Source: Chaetoderma sp. LZ-2023a
Lineage: Eukaryota; Mollusca; Caudofoveata; Chaetodermatida; Chaetodermatidae
Length of the DNA stretch: 64,000 nt
Direction of reading: 5' to 3'
Assembly (NCBI GenBank): GCA_034401795.1
Contig: CM067372.1
Span: forward strand, 42,388,429 to 42,452,428
Under the pieces are notes generated by a model, which made no database searches, was not told the origin of the DNA, and saw only the letters and a program-made list of their open reading frames with translations. A program made the translations under genes and the position numbers. How positions within the stretch are numbered: the stretch's first letter is position 1; the number at the start of each line of letters is the position of its first letter. Shown piece by piece: positions 34,764 to 45,359 of this stretch.

Positions 34764-35922
34764 AGCTCACTTGTGAGCTTATGCCATGCCGATAATCCGT
34801 CGTCTGTTAAAAAAGCAACTCATTAACCAGTTGGCAGATTTCAAATTAATTTGTCATGAATGATCTTGTGGGGGTAGGCTTTAGAACTTGTATACAGAAT
34901 TTTGATTGGTCAATTTTCCTGGTGGCCATCTTGAATTTTCCGAAAAATGGTGGGAAATCGTTTAAAATGCTACTCATTAACTGCTTGAGCAATTTCAACA
35001 AGACTTGGCTGCAAGGATACGAGGCTTGTAGGTTTCAGAACATGTATACAGAATTTTGATTGGTCAATTTTTCCAGCGCCGATATTGAATTTTCTGACAA
35101 TTTTGGGAAATCAGTTAAACGGCTACTCCTCATTAACCACTTAAACAAGTTGAGGCAAACTCGGCAGGAAGGACCCTAAAGTCGTATGCTTCAGAACTTG
35201 TATACATAATTTTGATTGTTCAATTTGTTCGGTGGCCATCTTGAATCTTTCGAAAAATGGTTGAAAATCTTTTAAAACACTACTCCTCGTTAACTGTTTG
35301 ATCAATTTCAATCAGACTGGCTGGAACGAGCCTAGGGCGGTAGGCTTCAGAACTTGTAAATTGTATACAGAATTTTTATTGGTCAATTTTTTTGCTGCCC
35401 ATCTTAGATTTTGTGAACATTTTGGGAAATCAGTTAAAAGGCTACCGTACTCATTTACCACTTGCCGATTTCAAACAAACTCAGCTGGAAGAACCCTAGG
35501 CCAGTAAGCTTCAGAACTTTGACGAATTTTGATGGCTTGATCTTGGTGGTGGCCATCTTGGGTTTTCTGTAAAATGGGAATTCGTATAAAATGCCACTCA
35601 TTAATCGCTTGGGCAATATCAACCAAATTTGGCTGGAAGGATCATATTGTTGTAGTTCTAGAAATTCTATTCAGAATTTTGATAGGTCAATGTTTTGGCA
35701 GCCATCTCTGAATTTCTGAAGGTTTTCCCGGAATCATTTAAAAACGCTGCTACTTCAATCAATAGCCCGATTTCTACAAGCCTTGGGTGGAATAAACCTA
35801 TGATGATAGGCTTCAACAAATTAAACGAGAATCTTGATTGGTCAATTATTTGGTGGCCATCTTGGATTTTCTGAAAATCATCCACCATGTCTATTTAAAT
35901 GTAAATCCTCGGGCCTCCTGTT
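34764..35922 (+). mobile_element. AGCTCACC-family element E
   Basis: Left end AGCTCACTTGTGAGC, right part GTAAATCCTCGGGCCTCCTG. Five or six ~200-bp units with CTTCAGAACTTGTATACAGA, TTTTGATTGGTCAATTTT and GGTGGCCATCTTGAATTT are arranged head to tail. The GGTGAGCG motif normally before the right end is deleted. Confidence 0.8.
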
Positions 35923-36615
35923 CTAATACCATTCAAGAGGATGATTGGCCACTGGTTGGAGAGATCCAGGTGGTTTCTCGAGTTTAGGCAGGCTGATGAG
36001 TGTGCCTTCTCCCACAACATCTATCTAAGGGATTGTTCACGATGATTTCTGTGATAGAGGTCCTGACTAATCAGATCCACGATTCTCTTGAGAATTGTTG
36101 CTTTTTTCGTATGGCATGTGCCATACGAAAAAAGCAATAATTCTCAAGAGAATCGTGGATAGGATTAGTCAGGATATCCAACTAGTTTGTTGTAGTGCCC
36201 ATTTTTTAGGGCTGTCATTACTTTCCCCACCTCTGCCTACAATAACAGACTATTGGGTATTGCATGATCATGGCTGGCCGTCAAATGGTATTAGTGGTTC
36301 ATCTTCTATATATGTCAACTGATCTTTGAACCATTCTGATTGTGTCAGCCTGTCCCTGTTCAGCGCGGATGAAGTGTCTATCAGAGGTTTGTACAGGGAG
36401 TGGTTACTGCTGTGTGCTGGTTCTGAACGCTTTAGCTGCTCTGATCATCAGTGGGCAGGATCTATCTCATTTCCAAAAGTTCCCTGATTTGATGCAGGAT
36501 ATTGTTGCGCTTCATTCTTAGTTCAATGTTGTTTTCATTCTGAATGCTTTGGTATATGTGGTACTTCAATATTTTCTGTTGCTCAGACATCTTGACATAT
36601 ATTTAGCTGAGCTAC
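35923..36615. other. Anonymous spacer with long palindrome
   Basis: Besides the palindrome at 36061-36174 I see only a 42-codon open frame on the - strand (36592-36464), without recognisable similarity. Confidence 0.4.
36061..36174. repeat. 114-bp near-perfect palindrome
   Basis: TCCTGACTAATC/GATTAGTCAGGA, ATCCACGATTCTCTTGAGAA/TTCTCAAGAGAATCGTGGAT and CTTTTTTCGTATGGCA/TGCCATACGAAAAAAG pair around a two-base centre, with about three mismatches in 56-bp arms. Confidence 0.9.
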
Positions 36616-37384
36616 AACAAGAGGCCAAGGACCTGTATCGCTCACCTGGTAGTCTAGAGAATCTTTGATAGGAAATTCAACAGTTCTTGCCAGAACATAT
36701 TTGGAAATCCAAGATAGCCACCCAAAAAATTAAACATTTCAAATTCTTAATGTGTTAGTTTACCACACTAGGATCGTTTCACCCAAGTTTTGTTGAAGAC
36801 AGAGTAGCATTTGATTTAAACTATTTCCAGAAAATTTGGGAAAATTCAAGATAGTCACCTGAGAAATTTACCAGTCAAAATACCTTCCAGCCAAATTTGG
36901 TTAAAATCGTCCAAGTGGTTTAGATGTTTTAAAGAATTTGTGGAAAATTGTCATAATATTCTGAAGTTCAGAAACCTCCAATAGTATACTTCAAGACAAA
37001 TTTGGTTAAAATCTGCCAAGTGGTTTAGATGTTCTAAATGATTTCCAGATAATTTTCAGAAAATTCAAGATGGTCATTAAAGAAATACACCAATCTAAAT
37101 TCTCATTTGATATGTTGACGCCTAACGCCATAGGATTCACCAAAGTTTCATGGAAATTGGGCCATTGATTTTAAAAGGTTCCGGAAAATCTTTCGAAAAT
37201 GCAAGATGGCCACCCAAAAAAAGTTGACCAAAATGCAACCATAGTCCAGTCAAATGTGGTTAAAATCAGCCAATCTGTTTAGGAAGATACCTTTTAAAGA
37301 CCTTTTAAATCAAAAGCCGACAGATGACGGATGGATAGACAGTCGCAATGGTATATGTTGACTTGGCTATTCTGGCCAGGTGAG
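36616..37384 (-). mobile_element. AGCTCACC-family element F
   Basis: Reversed right end AACAAGAGGCCAAGG and GCTCACCTGG at the left, GGCCAGGTGAG at the right. Internal units contain AAATCCAAGATAGCCACC-like segments, reverse complements of the GGCCATCTTGGATTT signature. Confidence 0.8.
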
Positions 37385-37394
37385 ATAATGATAT

Positions 37395-37429
37395 GAAGTT
37401 CTGAAGCCTACCAGCCTAGGGGTCTTCCA

Positions 37430-37460
<31 letters not shown>

Positions 37461-37735
37461 AATGGGGAGTACCTGTAGGCTTTTAACTGATTTCCCAAAA
37501 TTTTCGCAAAATCCAAGATGGCCCCAGAAAAATTTACCAATCAATATTCTGTATACCAAGTTCTGAAGCCTACCACCTTCTTTAACTTTTTCCGAATATT
37601 TTTGAAAAATCCAAGATGGCCATCGAAAAAAATTTAACAATCAAAATTCTGTGTATAATTTCTGAAGCCTACCCTCGAGTACATCCAGCCAATGTAGGTT
37701 GAAATCTGCCGAGCAATTAATGAGTAGCCTTTTAA
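37395..37735 (-). mobile_element. AGCTCACC-family fragment G
   Basis: About one and a half ~200-bp units (AAAATCCAAGATGGCC twice, GAAGCCTACCA three times), no ends. It abuts element F and stops at TTAACCCTG. Confidence 0.7.
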
Positions 37736-37744
37736 CCCTGTGGC

Positions 37745-37862
37745 AGCTACGGGACGTATTATCGGCTTGAAATAATTATGTTCCTAGTCCGATGGGACGT
37801 ATTATCGACAAGAGACAATTAGACGTCGGGAGCAACGGGATGTATTATCGGCTCAAGCTACG
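37745..37862. repeat. Three GGGACGTATTATCG motifs
   Basis: ACGGGACGTATTATCGGC, TGGGACGTATTATCGAC and ACGGGATGTATTATCGGC occur at roughly 50-bp spacing, next to TTAACCCTGTGGCAGC at 37724-37740. This could be one end of a piggyBac-like element; a matching right end was not established. Confidence 0.5.
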
Positions 37863-38484
37863 ACCAGTTTTCGATCGCTAAATACGCAAGCATTACTGGT
37901 GTTTTATCCAATCAAACTTAGCGTTACATTATGTCAGAAGGCTGAATTATCTAAATCCACTGTCAATTGGTCAATTCAGTTTATTTACAAATTTATGCGG
38001 GAAAATATAAATAGATCTTTGTGAATGAAATAGTTTGCATAAAAATGTCGATGACGAAGCAATTCCTTTATTTAAGCGAGTACCCGCGAGTACCCAATTA
38101 TCCGGATAGATGGAATCGGGTATTATTATTATTATCATTATTATTATTATAGAGCTGCTCAAAGATTGGGCAAGCTGGAAAATCTTTCTAAACAGCATCC
38201 TATATTAGCACTGTCATATATAATACGTAAATGCGAAAGCAAACCCGCTCTCGGTAGTTAAGATCGTGAATTTCGTTTGTTATCTTTGTCACATGATATG
38301 GTGTTACAGCTTATGACAGTTAGTTTAAGTTTAATGAAACTAGTTTCCACGCTTTTAAATTATTTTATAATGACAATTTGCCATTACTGAATAACTCAGC
38401 CTCTCAAAATTACTGAACATCCATCATGGTGAAATTATTTAAAATCAATGGTTGAGTGGGGTTTAGGTATTGAGACACGTGCCA
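37863..38484. other. Anonymous sequence
   Basis: AT-rich, a (TTA)n run at about 38120-38150. No gene. Confidence 0.4.
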
Positions 38485-38636
38485 ATAATTTGAAAAAACA
38501 TCACATCATATATTATAGTAGGGGGATATGTGGTAGTGGTATGCATGGACGAAAATTATGATATATGTGATGTTTTTTCAAATTATATATATTATAGTAG
38601 GGGGATATGTGGTAGTGGTATGCATGGACGAAAATT
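38485..38636. repeat. 50-bp perfect direct repeat interleaved with an inverted repeat
   Basis: The two 50-bp copies (38508-38557 and 38587-38636) are identical. Between and before them lie ATAATTTGAAAAAACATCAC (38485) and its inverted partner GTGATGTTTTTTCAAATTAT (ending 38586). Confidence 0.85.
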
Positions 38637-39014
38637 CAAAGGCCTGTGGTCTGGAACCTTGAAGGACATATCAGCATAGACAATGCAATTGTTTTAAAGA
38701 TATTGACCACTGTGGAGATATGGTTCACATGGGGACAGAACGAGGGGGGGGAATTGGGAGATGCCCCCGCCCCCTTTTTTCCTCTCCCACAGTTTAGACC
38801 CCCACCCCACCCAGGTCAAAACACATTCCGACACCCCAGTTATTGCGTTTGATTGCCCTGTCAATTTTTGTCAAACTTACTGGGGTTTGCTGCTGCTCAT
38901 GTTGCAATGTTATTAATGTATCTATCCTTTTATTTTTCAGCTTGAAACACCATTTGAGAGAAAAATGAAAGGAAATTTAAACTTGATGATTTTTATAAAC
39001 CCTGTAACACTTAA

Positions 39015-39207
39015 ATTTGCTAAAAAAAATACATCTCACAGTAAATATCCATTTCCAGACAAAAGAGAATCTGTTTGAAAATTTACCACTCGGTTATTGC
39101 GGCAGACATTCCAGTCGTACTTTTTAAAAATATTCTCATGATCTGCAAATGGCCATTTTGCAAAGTCACTGCTGTAGCCGTTTTTGGCTGGCTTGTGTGT
39201 TATAGGG
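39015..39207. mobile_element. M2 piggyBac-like MITE, degenerate
   Basis: AAATATCCATTTCCAGAC, ACCACTCGGTTATTGCGGCA, CATTCCAGTCGTAC and the right end ATAGGGTTAA identify it. The left TTAA is probably 39011-39014. Confidence 0.55.
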
Positions 39208-39326
39208 TTAATAATATTTAAATAGTGTATTGTGTAAACTACCAGTGCAAATATCAAATAAAGTTTTCTCGAAGTGAGAGGGAGAGAGAATCTCATATTA
39301 GGTAATCAGACTGGACTATGTATAGT

Positions 39327-39425
39327 AGATTTGTTGAATATATCGAGTCCAATTTGATTGGAAGCTGCTGCTGCTTTAAGCAACAATAGATTCCAATTAA
39401 ATATATCACAATATACTCAACAGAT
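39327..39425. repeat. M1 palindrome, degenerate
   Basis: GTTGAATATATCGAGTCC, AATTTGATTGGAAGCTGCTG and a mirrored ATTCCAATTAAATATATC arm. Confidence 0.6.
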
Positions 39426-41051
39426 TACTTTTTTAGACTTCAGGATCTTTACCTTTGTCCTGCAAGGGGAAGGGGGTATTACATTTGTGTGCGCCCGGTA
39501 TTGCATCTAAAATATTGATCCTACTGGTTTCAAATTTTAACGCAACAAAGCAACATAACCTAAACAAGGATTTCCAGAAGTTGTCTGATATGGACAAAAA
39601 CCCAGGATCCAGATTGGATACACATTTTAATCTATGGACATCTCGGAAACTACTGGTTAGATTTTGCTCAAATTTTAACAAAGTAGAGGGCCATACACTA
39701 TGATTTAACAAATTTGGATGTGCTAAAATTTATTTTAAAACCGCTATGTACATTGTGAGAAAAATGGTAGGGTAGTCTCGGCAGTGGTTTACAATCTCTG
39801 ATTACTCTTGTTCATAATGTTATCTATCAAGCATCAAGTCCCCGACAACACCGTTGTGCTTTAAAAAATTGAATCTACCCGTCAATGGAATCTAAGTGAT
39901 AACTAGATTGCTTGGTCGGAGATGCATTATAGCAGAACCCATGTTCACCACTTTGACCTCGTTACCCCATCCAATACCTGGGGGCGGAGCCAAATGTAAA
40001 TGCCCTCTTGCTGCCTAGCACTGCATAATCACCTACCAAATTTGTTTGAATTCCAACCACTGATTTTGGAAGAGTTGCATTACACAGAGGCTGGAGTGGA
40101 TTGTTGTGGAAAATCTGGATGTCATAAGGGGAAATGATCTGTGAAAGCAGGAGTTAAAAATTAACATGAGACAGAGGCTAGTAGAAATTGACTATGACTA
40201 GTACAATTTGTAACCGACCAGCCTGATGGTAACAATTTGATATGGCAATGGTCAAGGTGGCCAAAAAATGTCATTGCTGTGATCTTCAGAAATGTAGATA
40301 TTCAGAGCAAGACAAGACTATTTGTAAAAATGTACCACTAGAATGACTGGCTCGATAACCGAACCAGTCATTCCAGTGTTAAAATTTCAAAGATAGTCTT
40401 CCCTTGGTCACCAATGAAAATTTCATGAGCTAAAGTAGAATCTAGTAATCCTGCTAGAGACATGTAGTGGTTAATTTGGCCTTAATTTCAATTCATGGAG
40501 AGGGTGTGTGAGAGCGATCTTTTGAACACCCACTCTTCCCCCCTCCCCCCCCCACCCCTCCATAGGTGGGGGGGGGGGGGGAGGAAATTCACAATTGTAT
40601 GGTAACCAATATCAAATTCCTTTGAATTCCACACAACAGTTTGGGAGGAGTTAGCGTGATGGACAGTTTTTCGGAACCAAATCTAAATGTGGTCTTGCAA
40701 AGATCAATCATGGGTAACCCACATACCAAATTTGGTTGAATTCCACCCTTGTGTTTGGGAGGGGATAGAATGATGGATTGACAGATGGGTAGATGGAGGC
40801 GATTACAATATCTCAATTTTTTCAAAACATGGGGATCATGAAAGAGACCCAAGGTGATAAGATACAGGTAGGTAATTAATCCAAAATCTTTATACAAAAA
40901 TGTAAATTTGTTTCAGATTGAGAAATTAGGCTACCACCATCATTGGCCATGCCGCATCGTTTCCAGGATTTGTCGGTGAAAGGGTTAAACATAACAAAGA
41001 CTGGAATTGACAAGTGGACATGGCAGAAATTTAGATTTTCTAATAGATGAA
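39426..41051. other. Anonymous sequence with M2 remnant and C/G runs
   Basis: 40275-40470 is an M2-type element (ACTAGAATGACTGGCTCGAT opposite ACCGAACCAGTCATTCCAG). C and G runs at 40535-40585 form an inverted CCACCCCTCC/GGTGGGGG pair. No gene. Confidence 0.5.
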
Positions 41052-41392
41052 TCCACTTTTAGCTCTGCCCCATCTCTAGGTAAGCTCCATCCATGATTTG
41101 CGCGTGTTGGGATCAGTTTATACACTTTGAATCCTAAATTCCCAATTCCATGATAACTATAGATACAACTAACCTGCTAAATAGTTTGAAACTATTTTGA
41201 CTGGGGTCTGTTTTCAATTATTCAACAGAATGTTTATTAAATAGTAAGGACATACAATTCGTACAACTGACAGACATTTAAAAGTTCATGATAGACTTAG
41301 CTACATCATCCAATAGATATTTTGATTGTGACGTCAGCCTACATCTGACGTAATTCATTATGATGTCATATACTTGGGTGACAGATTGGTTC
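41052..41392 (+). mobile_element. M1 element, subfamily 2, hairpin mostly deleted
   Basis: CTAGGTAAGCTCCATCCA, GTTGGGATCAG, AGTTTGAAACTATTTTGACT, GTGACGTCAG and GGGTGACAGATTGG occur in the usual order. Confidence 0.65.
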
Positions 41393-41405
41393 ATCTATTA
41401 TTTAA

Positions 41406-41608
41406 CCCTTTCTCATTTTCATGATAAATCCCTGAAAAAGTATGATGCTTACGATATAAAATTTATTCTATTGAATATTTTGAAATTAATTTGACTGAAA
41501 GCCATTGCTGCCTAAGGCAGTTTGCAGTCAAACTAATTAAAAAATATTCACCAGTTTTCCTTTATGGTATCATTAAAATGAGATATGAGGAATTCATCGG
41601 TAAAAGGG
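41406..41608. mobile_element. M1-core MITE with perfect TTAA duplication
   Basis: Flanked by TTAA at 41402-41405 and 41609-41612, with inverted ends CCCTTTCTCAT and TAAAAGGG. The centre is the M1 palindrome (GAATATTTTGAAATTAATTT opposite CAAACTAATTAAAAAATATT). At 203 bp it is the clearest TTAA-type copy. Confidence 0.85.
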
Positions 41609-42007
41609 TTAATCTTACCTTGCTTGTGTGCAGATTTATGTTGTATATTTCACTGCCTGCGAATCATCTTTGCTGTGCGTCATTCTTGGCCGATTCATTG
41701 TGATGGAACCTAGTGTATACGGTGTCTCCGAATCCATAATCATATCAGTAATTTATATTAATAATTCTATCAAAAAAGCTTTTGGAGATGGATGGATAGA
41801 CAGATGAATGGAGGCAATTGCAATATCCCAGCAGTCTTATTTTACACAGATTACCAAATTTTTCTCTATAAAATCCATGTTAGTAAATCCATCAGCCTAC
41901 TTAGCAGGAGAGTGTCTGATTTTCTTAAGCCATTGTCCGTTCACCTGAAAAAATAGGAACAATAAGTTAGAAATAGGCAAATTCTAAGAGTTATATTAAG
42001 ACTTTAA

Positions 42008-42155
42008 CAATCAATTTTTTTCATGAAAATTTCCATTTCTCAAAGACAGTGCCCATATGCAGACCAAGAGCCAGTGATTCCAGTGATACATTTTCAAAAA
42101 TTGACATTTTCCTAGACAACTGCAGCAGTTTTGGTCTGACTCAAATATTAGATGG
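42008..42155. mobile_element. M2 MITE, degenerate
   Basis: TTAA flanks at 42004-42007 and 42156-42159, with ATGCAGACCAAGAG, CAGTGATTCCAGTGATAC and GCAGCAGTTTTGGTCTGAC between. Confidence 0.55.
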
Positions 42156-42379
42156 TTAACAATATACATGTACGGCGCAGGGTCATAAGGATATACTGGT
42201 AAGCTCTATGACCCAACACGGCTGTTATGGTCATACACTGCCTTCAGATTTTAGTGCAGAAATTAAATGAATAATATAATAAATGGTGGGCATATATAGT
42301 CCAACAAGGGAGTATGACTACTAATTACTGGATTAACCTTTTCAATCGACATGAGCGAATAATAAATTTGTTACGAATG

Positions 42380-42476
42380 TCAAAATTCTGTTGAATATTT
42401 TGAAACTAATTTGACTGGAAGCTGGCTATGGCAGCAACAGCTTCACATTGGATTCAAAATATTCTACATCTTACCT
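42380..42476. repeat. M1 palindrome
   Basis: GTTGAATATTTTGAAACTAA, a short GCTGGCTATGGCAGC centre and a partial TTCAAAATATTC right arm. Confidence 0.7.
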
Positions 42477-44864
42477 TTATAATGACTGTAAACGTGAAAT
42501 TTTGGAATTTCAGGTTCAAATGTGATAAATGTTTTTGATTTTGGGCACACTTCCATGATAGTGCAGGTTTGTTCCAGGGCCCCAGTTCTTTATATCTTTG
42601 ATCAGAGGATACTGGCCACACAGTAAATGGTGATAGAATGTTTGTAACCAGGGCAACAGTGAAATATTTGTTTTCTAAGGAATAATTAATAAGTTCCAAT
42701 CATCAATGATTATTAGTAAATGTGTTGTTACTTCCAAGTTTTCAGTTACTCAATGACTAATTTAACCAAGAAAGTTATAGATTGTGGTAAGAGAGCAGCA
42801 GAACCAATAATATATAAATCCATTTCGCTTACCTCTGATCGTGAAATAACAATAAGGTTATAGATAAACAATCTGATAATCTCAATCATCGATGCGTGTC
42901 TTTGTTTACAATTTCCGAGAAAACCCCCTCTTCAAATTACCGGCAGTAATACGGCCAAGTTGAGATGCGAAAGCTGTCAAATATATCGGCATCACTTTCC
43001 GATTGGCAATATCGTTAATCTAGTCATCTGTCTACTTTTTCGTTTGTGGTGTACAAGAAATATGCATAGATTGACATGTTTGAACACGCAAATGTTACGT
43101 TAATCTTCTAGCACGTGATACGGTGTTGCCCAATAACGGGTAATGAGCTTGGTACGCGTATATTAGATACAGGTACAAATCTTTTACGATAAACGATTCC
43201 TATTGGAGACGCCGCTACGAAAAAATGTCTGATGCTATAGAACCATAGTGTAAAACATTCGCATTCGCCGATTGCAACCAGCAATGCTTATACAGCATAA
43301 AATTTGCCATTTATTCGCTGTCAACGCTGAGAAACCCTGGTATGTGTTCGGTTATGTATAAAGGAATTATTCAACATCGAATGAGGCCTCCCCCCAAAAT
43401 CTTTCACGGTAACATGGTATAATATAAATGTAATTTTCACATCTTATCGGATGAAAATCTTGACGAAACGCTGGTATTCTGTTAGTTTTAATACCATTTT
43501 TCTTAAATTCGATAAATTTGGCAAAAATAGACCAATGTATTTATTCTACAAGGGGTGTCCATTCTTGGAGGCACGTTGGCCAACTAAAATATATTTTATT
43601 CATACAAATTTTATATGTACTAAAAGGAATTTTATTGCCCTTTCTAGTGATATACAGTTTTATATATAGTGGTCTGTTACTTTGCCAAAAATAATTAATA
43701 TAGTCGGCATGGTAGCACTACGCCGCTATCACGCCGTTACAGCTTATAGGTTATGGTTCTAAGCAAGTTTCTAGCTTTTGGCTGTAGGCTTTGCAGCCCT
43801 TTTTGTAAATTCTTGGTAGGGCCCAGAGGGTTAAAGCAAATGTTTACACATGATGGACAGATGCCACTTCTTAAGCTCACTTGGCCTTTCAAGCTAGGTG
43901 GGATTATAAAGTGAATGAATGCCATATAATACTATCCTATGCAACCTTCACATTCACATACTATACTATATTGATTTACACATTGTAAAATTAATGGCTG
44001 AAAGTTACTGATGGCTGGTTGTACATCGCTGGCTCAGGTAGGCTGGAGTTGCCTGTTGACCAGTGGCTCACATAAGCGCAGTTTAAACTAGGCTTCAGCT
44101 CAGATCAACTGAGAAGGATTTCACTTGCTAACCGGCAAACCGAGTTCAGCTTGCTGGAACCCAGCTCCAGTTGGACTTTGGGTCTGACTCAATTATTTTC
44201 GCAATGTATTCAAAAATGAAAACATGAAAATGCTCCAAGAACAGATACACAGTTTGCATAACTCATATGATGATGACGCCAATTTCCACGGAGATGAAGA
44301 AAATCTTACTGATGGGGTAAACGAGGAAGTAAATGATGAAATTTAACGCTTTTGAGCCGGAAATTCCCTGTATTCAATTTTAAGATACCCACACATGCAG
44401 AGGGAGATGGAGGGTTGGTGGGAGGGAGGGGAATGGGAGGGAGGAGAGTGATGGAGGGATAGAGATAGGGTGGGGTGTGAGGGAAGTTTCTACCACCACT
44501 GCCACCGGCAGGCAGACAGACAAAGAAAGATGGCACCAACTGCAATTCTCACGCTGGCCTTTAGCGGTGTGAGTAATCATAATAACGGGTATTTGCTTAA
44601 GAAACAATGTTGCTATAAGCTGACAAAAGCTTTAGGCAATTTTGTTTTCAAATTTTACTCCAGTGTTTACCAGTGTGGCAAAAACAAAACTCAACAACAT
44701 CAATTTGATCAGTTACGTTTAAATAATCTGCTATCTTTAACACTGATCTCGGCTCTGAACCGCTCCTAGCAGATTCAGATTTTGTAACCTATCTGAGCGG
44801 AGCTTACGCGGGTTTAGCTGGTGTGCAAGCGTACATGAATACCAAGCCGTGTCCAAATCAGAGT
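42477..44864. other. Anonymous sequence
   Basis: No gene recognised in about 2.4 kb. AGAGGGTTAAAG near 43827 could be the right end of a TTAA-type element. 44398-44480 is a purine-rich (G/A) tract. Confidence 0.4.
44398..44480. repeat. Purine-rich (GGGAGG)n-like tract
   Basis: Almost only G and A, with a few T, on the + strand. Such a tract may form triplex structure. Confidence 0.6.
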
Positions 44865-44867
44865 TTA

Positions 44868-45008
44868 TAGTCCGGGAGCCAATTTTCAAAAGGGGTCTAG
44901 AAGAATGGTTTCGTAGCACACCCAGTATTCAGGTTTGTCTCTATATTATGCTAGACCGATGTCTTGGGTATATTCTGAGCCGTGTTGTACAAGAAAATTG
45001 TGGTATCA
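44868..45008 (+). repeat. Academ-like left terminal inverted repeat
   Basis: It begins TAGTCCGGGAGCCAA at the TTA target site. The best-conserved block lies at 44912-44930 and pairs with 50303-50321. Confidence 0.8.
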
Positions 45009-45359
45009 CTAACCCGTGAGAAGCCCATTTACAATAGGTGTTGAATGTAGTTTTCAGACAATTTTCACAATGGTAAATTTTTCACAAACTTAAGCGCATG
45101 TTATATCAATACAATCTTAACCAAAATGGAAACGAGTGATCGTATATCGCAGATTTATACATAATCAACCTCGTTTAAGACACCCGTATGTTGCTTTATA
45201 CATATTGGGGCACTTAGGTCTTCTTGTGACTAGCAATACCTTAGCTACAACAATGCCCATGTTTTCTACATTTTTCATAATTAAACTTTTAACTGACATG
45301 CAGTGCATGTCTACACAAGCAGGCAGGACATATTTATCACGTGAGCAAATGAGAGAATG

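Noticed and set aside
35995-36040. CTGATGAG as a hammerhead ribozyme core
   Set aside because: The GAAA element and a closing stem are missing.
36464-36592. 42-codon minus-strand frame (MSEQQKILKYHIY...)
   Set aside because: Too short, no recognisable family, and no convincing splice partners.
37724-43838. A single 6.1-kb piggyBac element
   Set aside because: End sequences agree only over TTAACCCT and no transposase is encoded between them.
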